From positions 1-39,999 of the forward strand of contig NZ_MDCR01000229.1 of NCBI RefSeq assembly GCF_001723055.1: 39,999 bases of DNA, in the 5' to 3' direction. The notes beneath the pieces were generated by a model. The model worked only from the letters and a program-made list of their open reading frames with translations. It was not told the origin of the DNA and searched no databases. The DNA comes from Streptomyces niveus (GTDB lineage: Bacteria > Actinomycetota > Actinomycetes > Streptomycetales > Streptomycetaceae). The stretch's first letter is position 1. The number at the start of each line of letters is the position of its first letter. This document shows, piece by piece, positions 1-7,051 of the stretch. Position numbers and translations under genes: made by a program.

Positions 1-12
1 CGCGGACACGCC

Positions 13-606
13 CTAGGGCCGCAGCGCGCGCAGGAGCAGGTCGGCGAGGTGGTCGGCGACCTGCTGGGGGGTGAGCGGGCCGTCCGGGCGGTACCAGGTG
101 GAGAGGTGGTGGACCGAGCCGAAGTGGTAGTCCACCACCAGGTCGGCCGGGGTGGCGGAGGTGAACACCCCGCTGCGCTGGCCCTCTTCGACCAGCGCGC
201 GGAACCGCTCGTGGTAGCGCCGCCGTTCGGCGCGCACCTGCTTGTTCTTCTCGGGGCTCAGATGGTGCATCGAGCGGAAGAAGATCGCCGCGTCGTCCAG
301 GTTCTCGATCGTGGTGACGACCACGTCGGCCGCCGCCGCGCGCAGCCGCCGCTCCACGGGCTCGTCGGCGTCGGCGAAGGCGTCCAGCCGTTCCTGCTGG
401 AGGCGGAGCACCCGCGCGTACACCTCCTGGAGGAGGTCTTCCTTGGAGCCGAAGTAGTGGTAGAGCGCGCCCTTGGTGACGCCCGCCGCCTCCACGATCT
501 CCTGGACCGACGTGCTGCCGTAGCCCTGCTCGGCGAAGAGCCGGGTGGCGGCGGCCAGCAGCCGCTGGGGTACGGGCACGCCCTTCCCGTCCGTCGTTCT
601 GGCCAC
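13..606 (-). CDS. TetR family transcriptional regulator
   Basis: A 197-residue one-domain repressor. The N-terminal helix-turn-helix lies at about residues 20-58, with the typical TetR signature AGVTKGALYHYFGSKEDLL. The rest is an all-helical ligand/dimerisation domain. I place the start at a GTG (606) preceded by AGAGG; the reading frame stays open upstream to 705, but that extension is arginine-rich and lacks family similarity. The gene follows the SDR gene on the same strand after a 118-nt gap, so it may be co-transcribed from the region near 1500-1600. TKGALYHYF-type recognition helices are common in TetR proteins that control acyl-CoA or fatty-acid genes, so a lipid-like ligand is an inference. 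The effector is unknown. Confidence 0.87.
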   Translation of the reverse strand: MARTTDGKGVPVPQRLLAAATRLFAEQGYGSTSVQEIVEAAGVTKGALYHYFGSKEDLLQEVYARVLRLQQERLDAFADADEPVERRLRAAAADVVVTTIENLDDAAIFFRSMHHLSPEKNKQVRAERRRYHERFRALVEEGQRSGVFTSATPADLVVDYHFGSVHHLSTWYRPDGPLTPQQVADHLADLLLRALRP

Positions 607-724
607 TGTCGCCGCCTGCCTCTCAGTTCTCGGCGGGGTGCGCCGCCGTGGTGCCCGCCGCCGTCCCCCGACGTGAACGCGGCTGCCGCCCGCAGATCTT
701 CCCACTCATGGCCGGCCCCCTCCG

Positions 725-1492
725 TCACCGCCCGGTTGCTTCCCATTTCTGCTGAACCCGGTTCATGCCGTTCAGCCAGCGGTCGGGGTCGCCCGCCCGC
801 GCCCGGGAGTACTCCGCGACCTCGGGGTGCGGCAGCACCAGGAACCGGTCCGTCTCCATCGCGTCGAACAGCGCGTCGGCGACGTCCTCGGGCTCGATCG
901 CCGTGGGGGCGAGTACGAGGTCGCCCGCCGATCCCGTCGCGGCCAGCATGTCCGTCCGTACGCCCTGCGGGCAGATCGCGTGCACCTTGAGGCCGCGGTG
1001 GCGGTAGGTCAGGGAGAGCCATTCCGCGTAGGCGAGCGCGCCGTGCTTGGTGACGCTGTACGGCGCGGCGCCGATCATCGTGAGGAGTCCGGCGGCGGAG
1101 ACGGTGGAGACGAAGCGGCCCGTGCCGCGCTCCAGCCAGTCGGGCAGCAGAGCGCGGGAGGCGCGTACGTGCGCCATGACGTTGACGTCCCAGGCCGACG
1201 CCCAGACGTCCTCGGCGGCGAAGGCGTCACCGGCCGAGCCGACACCGGCGTTGGCGCAGTAGATGTCGACGGCGCCGCCGAGCGCGTCGCGCGCCGACTC
1301 GACCACGGCGGAGGCGTCGCCCGGTACGGCGGCGAGGGCGCCGATGGACTCGGCCACGGCCCGCGCCTTGGCGGCGTCGAGGTCGTTGACGACGACCCGT
1401 GCGCCCTCGGCGACGAATCTGCGGGCGAGCGCGGCACCGATACCGCCGCCGGCTCCCGTGACCACCACTCGCGCGTCCCGCACCGTCACCAT
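725..1492 (-). CDS. SDR family NAD(P)-dependent oxidoreductase
   Basis: A classical short-chain dehydrogenase/reductase of 255 residues, the usual family length. The Rossmann nucleotide-binding motif TGAGGGIG is at residues 12-19 and the NAG motif at 81-83. The catalytic set is complete, with Ser132, Tyr145 and Lys149 (YSVTK). Asp37 after the second beta strand (VVVNDLD) suggests a preference for NAD(H). The substrate cannot be told from sequence; this subgroup often oxidises hydroxyacyl or secondary alcohol substrates. It is probably the first gene of a two-gene unit with the TetR regulator at 13-606, and it diverges from the NamZ-like gene across a region with a TetR-type operator. Confidence 0.9.
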   Translation of the reverse strand: MVTVRDARVVVTGAGGGIGAALARRFVAEGARVVVNDLDAAKARAVAESIGALAAVPGDASAVVESARDALGGAVDIYCANAGVGSAGDAFAAEDVWASAWDVNVMAHVRASRALLPDWLERGTGRFVSTVSAAGLLTMIGAAPYSVTKHGALAYAEWLSLTYRHRGLKVHAICPQGVRTDMLAATGSAGDLVLAPTAIEPEDVADALFDAMETDRFLVLPHPEVAEYSRARAGDPDRWLNGMNRVQQKWEATGR

Positions 1493-1567
1493 CGGACCTG
1501 CCTCTCCGGTTCACCGTTCAGCGTTGACCGTTCGCCGCGGCACACACCGCTCGACACCAGCAGACTA

Positions 1568-1587
1568 ACCGGTCGGTATGTACCGAC
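1568..1587. promoter_or_regulatory. Overlapping TetR-type operators between SDR and NamZ-like genes
   Basis: Two overlapping dyads are visible. The first is ACCG-GT-CGGT (1568-1577), flanked by outer AC and GT pairs. The second is GTCGGTA-TG-TACCGAC (1572-1587) with perfect 7-bp arms. They lie about 80 bp upstream of the SDR start and 57 bp upstream of the NamZ-like start, so they could control both directions. The reverse complement of 1568-1580, CATACCGACCGGT, recurs at 17439-17451. The TetR protein at 13-606 is the nearest candidate binder; this is an inference. Confidence 0.6.
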
Positions 1588-1643
1588 GGAAGGCTAGAGT
1601 GCGTGCCCATGACAAACAGCGTCTCGATGACGGAGGTGGCCCG

Positions 1644-2894
1644 ATGAGCCTGACCCGACGGAGTCTGATCGCCGCGGGCGGTGCGGTGGGAGCGACGGCA
1701 GCGGTGGGGGCGGCCGGCGCCCCGGCCGCCGCGTCAGGAGGGAGGGGACGCGTCCGCACCGGCTTCGACCGGCTGGCGGCCGACGGCTACCGGCTGCTCG
1801 CCGGCCACCAGGTCGGAATCGTCACCAACCCGACCGGCGTCACCCAGGACGTACGGCATGTCGTCGACGTCATGCACGGCGACGAACGCGTCGACCTGAC
1901 CGCCGTCTTCGGCCCCGAGCACGGCTTCCGGGGTACGGCCCAGGCCGGCGGCTCCGAGGGCAGGTACGACGACCCGGCGACCGGGCTGCCGGTGTACGAC
2001 ACGTACCAGGCCAGCGGCCAGCGGCTCGCGGACATCTTCACCGAGTCCGATGTCGACACGGTCGTCTTCGACATCCAGGACGCGGGCGCCCGCTTCTACA
2101 CCTACATCTGGACGCTCTACGACTGCATGGAGGCGGCGGCCCTCGCGGGCAAGCGCTTCGTCGTGCTCGACCGCCCGAACCCGGTCACGGGCCGGGCGGC
2201 GCTCGGGCCGGTCCTGCACCCGCGGTTCGCGACGTTCGTCGGCCGCAGGCCGATCGCGCAGGCGCACGGCATGACGGTCACCGAGCTGGCCCTGCTGTTC
2301 AACGGCGAGTTCCTCGACCGGCCGGTCGAGCTGGACATCGTCCGGATGTCCGGCTGGCGCCGTGCCGACTTCTTCGACGACACCGGCCTGCCCTGGGTCC
2401 CGCCGAGCCCCAACATGCCGACGCCGGAGACCGCGCTGGTCTACTCGGGCACCTGCCTCTTCGAGGGCACCAACCTCTCCGAGGGCCGGGGCACGACCCG
2501 CCCCTTCGAACTCCTGGGCGCCGAGGGCGTCGACCACGCGTGGGCCGAGGCCGCGAACGCCGAGGAACTGCGCGGGGTGCGCTTCCGTGAGGCGTACTTC
2601 GCGCCGACCTTCAACAAGTTCCAGGGCAGAACGGTCGGCGGGGTCCAACTGCACGTCCACGACCGGGAGTCGTTCGACCCGGTACGTACGGGCATCGCGC
2701 TGCTGGTGACGGCGAAGCGGTCGTGGAGCGGCTTCGCCTGGCGCGAGGACAACTGGATCGACAAGCTGACCGGCTCCACCTCCGTACGCACATTGATTGA
2801 CGCGGGCGCGGACACGGACGAGGTGGCCGGCGCCTGGCAGACGGACCTCGCGGCGTTCCGGACGACGCGTGAGCGGTACCTCCAGTACCGCTGA
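1644..2894 (+). CDS. DUF1343 / NamZ-type exo-beta-N-acetylmuramidase-like secreted protein
   Basis: A 416-residue exported protein. The chosen ATG (1644) has GGAGG seven nt upstream and opens a signal with twin arginines (TRRSLIAAGG) and an alanine/glycine-rich hydrophobic stretch, so Tat export is likely. An upstream in-frame ATG at 1578 lies inside the operator and is rejected. The mature part carries DUF1343 hallmarks: GIVTNPTGV, FGPEHGFRG, DIQDAGARFYTY, VLDRPNP, and GTNLSEGRGTTRPFELLG. In Bacillus subtilis this family includes NamZ (GH171), which releases terminal MurNAc from peptidoglycan fragments during wall turnover. Activity here is inferred from family. No MurNAc uptake or MurQ-type gene is nearby, so the link to the adjacent SDR/TetR pair is unexplained. 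Confidence 0.88.
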   Translation: MSLTRRSLIAAGGAVGATAAVGAAGAPAAASGGRGRVRTGFDRLAADGYRLLAGHQVGIVTNPTGVTQDVRHVVDVMHGDERVDLTAVFGPEHGFRGTAQAGGSEGRYDDPATGLPVYDTYQASGQRLADIFTESDVDTVVFDIQDAGARFYTYIWTLYDCMEAAALAGKRFVVLDRPNPVTGRAALGPVLHPRFATFVGRRPIAQAHGMTVTELALLFNGEFLDRPVELDIVRMSGWRRADFFDDTGLPWVPPSPNMPTPETALVYSGTCLFEGTNLSEGRGTTRPFELLGAEGVDHAWAEAANAEELRGVRFREAYFAPTFNKFQGRTVGGVQLHVHDRESFDPVRTGIALLVTAKRSWSGFAWREDNWIDKLTGSTSVRTLIDAGADTDEVAGAWQTDLAAFRTTRERYLQYR

Positions 2895-2902
2895 GCGGGG
2901 CT

Positions 2903-2946
2903 GATGGCAGTCCTCACGGGTGAAAAGCCCGCTGATGGCTGCCATC
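2903..2946. repeat. Repeated GATGGC dyad cluster in intergenic region
   Basis: The octamer GATGGCAG (2903-2910) is matched by its inverse CTGCCATC (2939-2946). The second half is itself a perfect 13-bp palindrome, GATGGCTGCCATC (2934-2946). It lies between the NamZ-like stop and the zinc-ribbon gene start. It may be a terminator-like hairpin of the first gene or a binding site before the second; the sequence does not decide. Confidence 0.4.
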
Positions 2947-3025
2947 GCATTTTCGATGGAGCCGGATCGGGCACGCGTACGTCTATTGGATGACGCCGAT
3001 GCAGCAACGACGGAGGTGGCAGGCG

Positions 3026-3637
3026 ATGGCCGGATTCCGGAGTCTCGCGAGACAGGTGCGCGATCCCCGAAGTGACCTGGCACTACGCCGGTATTCACTG
3101 CGTAAGTGCCTTGAACGATTCGCCCCTTATGGACATCGGGCAACCTGGGACCATCTGTGTGAACGGCACGACATCGAGCCGGAGGACAGAGCTCCCGATC
3201 CGGCGCGGCTGATGGCCGCGCTCGACGAACTGGAAGAGGCGCGGGCCGTCTGGCTGGCGTACGAGACACAGTTCGCCAAGCGCCGTAAGCGCGAGAAGCA
3301 CGACGGGCTGAGAAGGCCGGGCACGTTCGACGACTGGCACCGCAGGACCTGGGGCGGCAACGGGGTGGCGCGGTGCGACGACCCGGCCGTGCATCCCACG
3401 GAGCCCCTGGCCGAGGTGCTGCGCCGGCTGATCAGCGGACTTGAGTCGGGACCGGGCGGCGCGTGCCCGGTGTGCGCGGAGAAGGGAATCGTCTGGCGGG
3501 CGGATCTGTCGCAGGCTCCGTGGGCGGGAGCGGTGTGCAAGGGCTGTGGCATTGTCGTGCCGCGGCCCGTTCTCACGTCCGAGGCCATGGAGCGGGCGAA
3601 GCGCGTACGGCAGCGGGAGTTGGCCTCGGTGGCCTGA
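3026..3637 (+). CDS. Hypothetical protein with C-terminal zinc ribbon
   Basis: 203 residues with no family I recognise. The ATG at 3026 is chosen because GGAGG stands nine nt upstream; an in-frame ATG at 2990 would put that site inside the gene. The N-terminal two thirds are charged and helical, rich in Arg and Glu, with a segment around EEARAVWLAYETQFAKRRKREKH. The C-terminal part has two cysteine pairs, CPVC (147/150) and CKGC (171/174), typical of a four-cysteine zinc ribbon. Such proteins often bind nucleic acid or protein partners, but no function should be assigned. It converges on soxR, with a hairpin between them. Confidence 0.75.
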   Translation: MAGFRSLARQVRDPRSDLALRRYSLRKCLERFAPYGHRATWDHLCERHDIEPEDRAPDPARLMAALDELEEARAVWLAYETQFAKRRKREKHDGLRRPGTFDDWHRRTWGGNGVARCDDPAVHPTEPLAEVLRRLISGLESGPGGACPVCAEKGIVWRADLSQAPWAGAVCKGCGIVVPRPVLTSEAMERAKRVRQRELASVA

Positions 3638-3687
3638 CCCGCCGCCGGGCGGGACAGGCCGGCGCACGGAGTGACGGCGGACGAGGT

Positions 3688-3717
3688 ACGGATCGGTTCG
3701 GGGGCGCGCCGATCCGT
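3688..3717. terminator. Bidirectional hairpin terminator
   Basis: Perfect 9-bp arms ACGGATCGG (3688-3696) and CCGATCCGT (3709-3717) around a 12-nt loop. It sits between the convergent zinc-ribbon gene and soxR. No U-tract follows, which is usual for Streptomyces terminators. Confidence 0.65.
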
Positions 3718-3723
3718 CGGACG

Positions 3724-4194
3724 CTACTTCGGTGCGCGTCTGCGCTCCGCCAGGAGCCGGGAGCCGGACATCCGCTCGCCGAACACGTCGTCCGGGTTGG
3801 ACAGTACGCAGGTCTCCAGCGAGAGACAGCCACAGCCGATGCAGTCGGTCAGATGGTCCCGCAGCCGGCCGAGTTGTCTGATGCGCTCGTCCAGTTCGGA
3901 GCGCCACGCCTGGGAGAGCCGGGCCCAGTCGTCATGGTTCGGCGTACGCCCCTCGGGAAGCTCCGCGAGAGCGTCCCTGATGGTGGCGAGCGGGATGCCG
4001 ACGCGCTGGGCCGCGCGCACGAAGGCGACCCGGCGCAGTGTGTCCCTGCTGTAGCGGCGCTGGTTGCCGGTGGTGCGGCGGCTGCTGATCAGCCCCTTCG
4101 TCTCGTAGAAGTGCAGGGCGGACGGAGCGGCGCCGCTGCGCGCTGACAGTTGCCCGACGGTGAGTTCATGGATCTTCTCCGGAATCTGCGGCAC
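3724..4194 (-). CDS. soxR: Redox-sensing MerR-family regulator SoxR
   Basis: 156 residues. The MerR winged helix-turn-helix occupies about residues 10-75 (LTVGQLSARSG ... LHFYETKGLI), followed by the dimerisation helix. A C-terminal cysteine cluster CIGCGCLSLETC has Cys118, 121, 123 and 129 in the exact C-x2-C-x-C-x5-C spacing that holds the SoxR [2Fe-2S] cluster. In Streptomyces, SoxR answers redox-active compounds such as endogenous pigments and switches on a few exporters and oxidoreductases. The start is the GTG at 4194. A TAGGGT box on the minus strand ends seven nt before it and there is no ribosome-binding site, so the mRNA is probably leaderless. The open frame further upstream to 4497 runs into the divergent gene and is not real. 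No SoxR operator is obvious in the window. Confidence 0.95.
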   Translation of the reverse strand: MPQIPEKIHELTVGQLSARSGAAPSALHFYETKGLISSRRTTGNQRRYSRDTLRRVAFVRAAQRVGIPLATIRDALAELPEGRTPNHDDWARLSQAWRSELDERIRQLGRLRDHLTDCIGCGCLSLETCVLSNPDDVFGERMSGSRLLAERRRAPK

Positions 4195-4227
4195 ACAGCC
4201 GACCCTACGTGGGCGTCGTGTCACGCG

Positions 4228-4270
4228 TTGACAGGACAGACGGCCCCCACCATGCTGACCAAGCGCTTGG
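4228..4270 (+). promoter_or_regulatory. Promoter with AAGCGCTT palindromic operator for MaoC gene
   Basis: A TTGACA -35 box (4228-4233) and CATGCT (4251-4256) are 17 bp apart. The perfect 12-bp palindrome CCAAGCGCTTGG (4259-4270) covers the expected transcription start. The same core recurs at 5496-5503, upstream of the TetR gene at 4777-5433. Repression by that TetR protein is an inference from site placement. Confidence 0.6.
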
Positions 4271-4302
4271 ACACCGGGCTTGAGAGGCAGGGATCGACAG
4301 AC

Positions 4303-4764
4303 ATGGCTGAGCCGAGGGTCTTCACATCCGCGGAGGAGCTGCGTGCCGCTGTCGGCGAGCAGTTGGGACACAGCGACTGGCTGGAGGTCGACCAGAAGCG
4401 GATCGATCTCTTCGCGGAGGCCACCGGTGACCACCAGTGGATCCATGTGGACCCGGAGCAGGCGGCGAAGGGCCCGTTCGGCACGACCATCGCGCACGGC
4501 TATCTGACGCTGTCGCTGCTGCCGGTCCTGGTCCCGCAGATCCTGTCCGTCCAGAACGTGACGATGGGCGTCAACTACGGTGCCAACAAGGTGCGTTTCC
4601 CCGCCCCCGTGCCCTCGGGCTCGCGGGTGCGCGCGACGGCGGTGCTGAAGGAGATCACCGAGGCGGGCGGCGGCGTGCAGGTCACGGCCGTCGTCACGGT
4701 GGAGCGCGAGGGCGGCGAGAAGCCGGTGTGCGTGGCGGAGTCGGTCTCCCGCTACTACTTCTGA
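4303..4764 (+). CDS. MaoC family dehydratase (R-hydratase-like)
   Basis: 153 residues with a single hot-dog fold. The hydratase motif FAEATGDHQWIHVDPEQA carries the catalytic Asp43 and His48, followed by the typical GTTIAHGYLTLSLLP. These enzymes add water to trans-2-enoyl-CoA or related thioesters. The specific acyl chain cannot be read. The ATG at 4303 is preceded by AGGGA; an upstream frame to 4150 would overlap soxR and is discarded. The gene is transcribed divergently from soxR and converges on the TetR gene, from which only 12 bp separate it. The palindrome at its promoter matches the one in front of that TetR gene, so a local repressor circuit is likely. Confidence 0.9.
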   Translation: MAEPRVFTSAEELRAAVGEQLGHSDWLEVDQKRIDLFAEATGDHQWIHVDPEQAAKGPFGTTIAHGYLTLSLLPVLVPQILSVQNVTMGVNYGANKVRFPAPVPSGSRVRATAVLKEITEAGGGVQVTAVVTVEREGGEKPVCVAESVSRYYF

Positions 4765-4776
4765 GCCGCTTCCGGA

Positions 4777-5433
4777 CTACTTCCGGGCGCCGGTCGCCGG
4801 CAGCGGCCGGTCCCGCGCCACCACCATGCGCAGCACGAGGTCGGCGTAGAGCGTGCCGACCTCGTCGGGCGTCCGGCGCCCCTGGGTGTTGAACCAGCGC
4901 GCCACGTCGATGCAGAGCGACAGCACGGCCAGTGTGGTGCCGGGGACGTCGGGGACGTCGAACTCCCCGTCCCGTACGCCGTCCTGGAGGATCCGGCGCA
5001 CCGTCGCGTCGCTGCGTCTGCGCAGTTCGACGATCTCGGTGCGGTGTTCGGCGGCGAGGGCGTCGAGTTCGTACTGGACCACGCGGGCCGTCGTATGGCG
5101 CGCCGCGTGCCAGCCGACGAAGGAGCGGACGGCGTCGGTCAGGCGCTCGGCCGCCGTGCCGTCGCGGTCGGCGGCGGCGGTCAGGATCTCCAGTGCCTTG
5201 TCGTGGCCGATGCGGCTGATCCGGTGGAGCAGTTCTTCCTTGGTCTTGTAGTGGATGTAGAGTGCCGCCGGGCTCATCCCGGCGCGGCTCGCGATGTCGC
5301 GGGTGGTGGTGGCGTGGTACCCGCGTTCGGCGAACGCCTCCACGGCGGCGACGAGCAGCTTTCTGGCCGCCTCGGGGGTGACCTCGCCCCACGGCATGCC
5401 CTCGCCGTCGGCCGTCCGTTCCGCCGTACGCAT
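4777..5433 (-). CDS. TetR family transcriptional regulator, probable repressor of the MaoC gene
   Basis: 218 residues. The HTH is at about residues 24-70 (AAVEAFAERGYHATTTRDIASRAGMSPAALYIHYKTKEELL). The ligand domain resembles regulators of fatty-acid and acyl-CoA metabolism. The start ATG at 5433 follows GGAAGGGG; an in-frame GTG/ATG region to 5475 lacks a site. It converges on the MaoC gene. An AAGCGCTT core (5496-5503) lies 63 bp upstream of its start, where it would overlap the -35 of a TAGGGT promoter, and the same core overlaps the MaoC transcription start. Autoregulation plus MaoC repression is the simplest reading. The divergent TetR gene at 5574 could also be under this site. Confidence 0.88.
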   Translation of the reverse strand: MRTAERTADGEGMPWGEVTPEAARKLLVAAVEAFAERGYHATTTRDIASRAGMSPAALYIHYKTKEELLHRISRIGHDKALEILTAAADRDGTAAERLTDAVRSFVGWHAARHTTARVVQYELDALAAEHRTEIVELRRRSDATVRRILQDGVRDGEFDVPDVPGTTLAVLSLCIDVARWFNTQGRRTPDEVGTLYADLVLRMVVARDRPLPATGARK

Positions 5434-5494
5434 CCCTCGCGCCCCTTCCGGCCGCTTCCTGTCAACAGAACGCACACCCTACCCCGTGGGTGAG

Positions 5495-5504
5495 CAAGCG
5501 CTTA
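5495..5504. promoter_or_regulatory. AAGCGCTT operator between divergent TetR genes
   Basis: CAAGCGCTTA (5495-5504) contains the palindromic core AAGCGCTT (5496-5503), flanked by GAG and GGT. It matches the core at 4261-4268. It lies where the -35 of the minus-strand TetR promoter would fall. Confidence 0.6.
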
Positions 5505-5573
5505 GGTGTCTGGTCGAACCGGCGTCGCACGTGCGGCGGGCCGCCGCCGGGTCGCCGTCCTACGATGTGCGCC

Positions 5574-6230
5574 ATGGCCCGACCCCGTACGCCGCTCCTC
5601 AGCAGAGACCGCATCGTCGCGACCGCGGGCGCGCTCGTCGACGCCGAGGGACTCGGCGCCGTCTCCACCCGCCGGCTGGCGGCGGAGCTGGGGGTCAGCG
5701 GGCCGTCCCTCTACAACCACTTCCGCAACAAGGACGAGATCCTGGACGCCGTCGCGGACTCCGTCAGCGCGCAGGTCGATCTGTCGATGTTCGACGAGGA
5801 CGACGTACGGGACTGGCGTACCGCACTGCACGACTACGCCGTCTCCTACCGCGCCGCGCTCACCGCGCACCCGCACATCGTGCCCGTGCTCGCCCAGGGG
5901 CCCGGCCGCCGTCCGGCGGGGCTGCGGGTGGCCGACACGGTCTTCGGCGCGATGGTCCGGGCGGGCTGGCCGCCGGTCCAGGCCACCCATATCGGGGCGC
6001 TGATGCGGTACTTCATCACGGGTTCGGCGCTCGGCTCGTTCGCCCGGGGCTTCGTGGACGACGAGACGGCGTACGACCCCGCCGACTATCCGCATCTCGG
6101 CCAGGCCCATCTGCTGGCCGAGCGGCAGCAGCGGGTGGACGAGGGCGCCTTCGAGACGGGGCTGACGGCACTGATCGTCGGGCTGGCCGCTCAGTACGAG
6201 ACAGTTCGGGCCACACCGAAGAGTTCTTGA
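5574..6230 (+). CDS. TetR family transcriptional regulator (TetR/TetR_C type)
   Basis: 218 residues. The HTH is near residues 13-55 (ATAGALVDAEGLGAVSTRRLAAELGVSGPSLYNHFRNKDEIL). The large C-terminal domain resembles the tetracycline-repressor-type ligand pocket. The start is the ATG at 5574: a TACGAT box (5561-5566) ends seven nt upstream and there is no ribosome-binding site, so translation is probably leaderless. An upstream in-frame ATG at 5490 would lie in the operator region and is rejected. It is followed after 14 nt by the ArsR-type gene on the same strand, so the two are likely co-transcribed. Target genes and ligand are unknown. Confidence 0.87.
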   Translation: MARPRTPLLSRDRIVATAGALVDAEGLGAVSTRRLAAELGVSGPSLYNHFRNKDEILDAVADSVSAQVDLSMFDEDDVRDWRTALHDYAVSYRAALTAHPHIVPVLAQGPGRRPAGLRVADTVFGAMVRAGWPPVQATHIGALMRYFITGSALGSFARGFVDDETAYDPADYPHLGQAHLLAERQQRVDEGAFETGLTALIVGLAAQYETVRATPKSS

Positions 6231-6244
6231 GGCACCCTGGAGGC

Positions 6245-6994
6245 ATGCCGCAGACCTCCACCCCCGAGCCCGACCTTCTCGAACTCCCCGCCCCGTCGGC
6301 GTCCCCCGGCGCGCTCGTCGCGGGCTTCGCCGCGCTGCTCGCCGACGAGACCCGCGCCGTCTTCTGTCTGTCCCTGCTCGACGGGCGCGCCTGGACGGCG
6401 GGCGAGCTGGCACGTGAGGCCGGAGTCGCCGCGTCCACCGCCAGTGAGCACATCGGCAAGCTGATCGCCGCCCGGCTGGTCACCGAGGAGCGGCAGGGCC
6501 GCCACCGGTACGTGCGGCTGGCCGACGCGACCACCGCCGAGCTGGTCGAGTCGCTGGCCGCGCACGTCATGCCCGGCCGGGACAGCCCGCACATCGTGCG
6601 CGCGTCTCGGGCGAGCGGCGCCATGGCGCGCGGGCGTACCTGCTACGACCATTTCGCCGGGCGGCTCGGGGTGACCCTCACCGACGCCATGGCGCGGCGC
6701 GGACTGCTGCTCACCGACGCCGGCTTCGCCCTCACCGAGCAGGGCACGGACTGGTTCCGCGAGCGCGGGATCACGCTGGACGGCCCCGGGCGTCGCCCGG
6801 TGGTCAGCTCCTGTCTGGACTGGACCGAGCGCCGGCGCCATCTGGCGGGGGTGGCGGGCGCCGGGCTGTGCCGTCTCGCGCTGGAGTCGAAGTGGTGCGT
6901 GCGCATCGGTACGGAGCGGGCGGTACGGGTGACACCGACCGGTGAGCGGGTCTTCGCCGAGCTGCTGGGGATCGAGGCGGCGAAACTCCGCTGA
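6245..6994 (+). CDS. ArsR/SmtB-type winged-helix regulator, candidate repressor of the EamA exporter
   Basis: 249 residues, about twice the usual ArsR length. The winged HTH is in the N-terminal 100 residues (LLADETRAVFCLSLLDGRAWTAGELAREAGVAASTASEHIGKLIAARLV). A second domain to residue 249 ends in a basic stretch. It has no paired cysteine metal site of the classical ArsR kind, so the ligand is probably not a metal. The start ATG (6245) has GGAGG only one nt upstream, too close for normal use, so translation may be coupled to the preceding TetR gene or the start may differ. A 10-bp-arm dyad begins five bp after its stop, at the promoter of the following exporter, making that gene the likely target. 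Confidence 0.85.
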   Translation: MPQTSTPEPDLLELPAPSASPGALVAGFAALLADETRAVFCLSLLDGRAWTAGELAREAGVAASTASEHIGKLIAARLVTEERQGRHRYVRLADATTAELVESLAAHVMPGRDSPHIVRASRASGAMARGRTCYDHFAGRLGVTLTDAMARRGLLLTDAGFALTEQGTDWFRERGITLDGPGRRPVVSSCLDWTERRRHLAGVAGAGLCRLALESKWCVRIGTERAVRVTPTGERVFAELLGIEAAKLR

Positions 6995-6998
6995 CAGT

Positions 6999-7044
6999 CC
7001 GAATTAATAGTTCGGTGACAGCCGAACTATTCAGGGCTTAGCAT
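6999..7044 (+). promoter_or_regulatory. Promoter with three half-site operator before the EamA exporter
   Basis: Perfect 10-bp arms AATAGTTCGG (7006-7015) and CCGAACTATT (7022-7031) surround TGACAG. A third half-site, CCGAA (6999-7003), precedes them, giving an alternating CCGAA-TTCGG-CCGAA pattern. A GTGACA -35-like box (7015-7020) lies in the dyad centre and TAGCAT (7039-7044) ends seven nt before the ATG at 7052. A bound regulator would block the -35 directly. The upstream ArsR-type protein is the likely binder. Confidence 0.7.
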
Positions 7045-7051
7045 CGCTCCC

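Noticed and set aside
1578..1643. Upstream start of the NamZ-like gene
   Set aside because: The ATG lies inside the operator palindrome and would hide the twin-arginine signal; the start at 1644 has GGAGG at ideal spacing.
5294..6244. N-terminal part of a 566-codon plus-strand frame that continues into the ArsR-type gene
   Set aside because: The first 317 codons cross the TetR gene in another frame and are Arg/Ala/Gly-rich. Only the part from 6245 has a domain, so the gene starts there.
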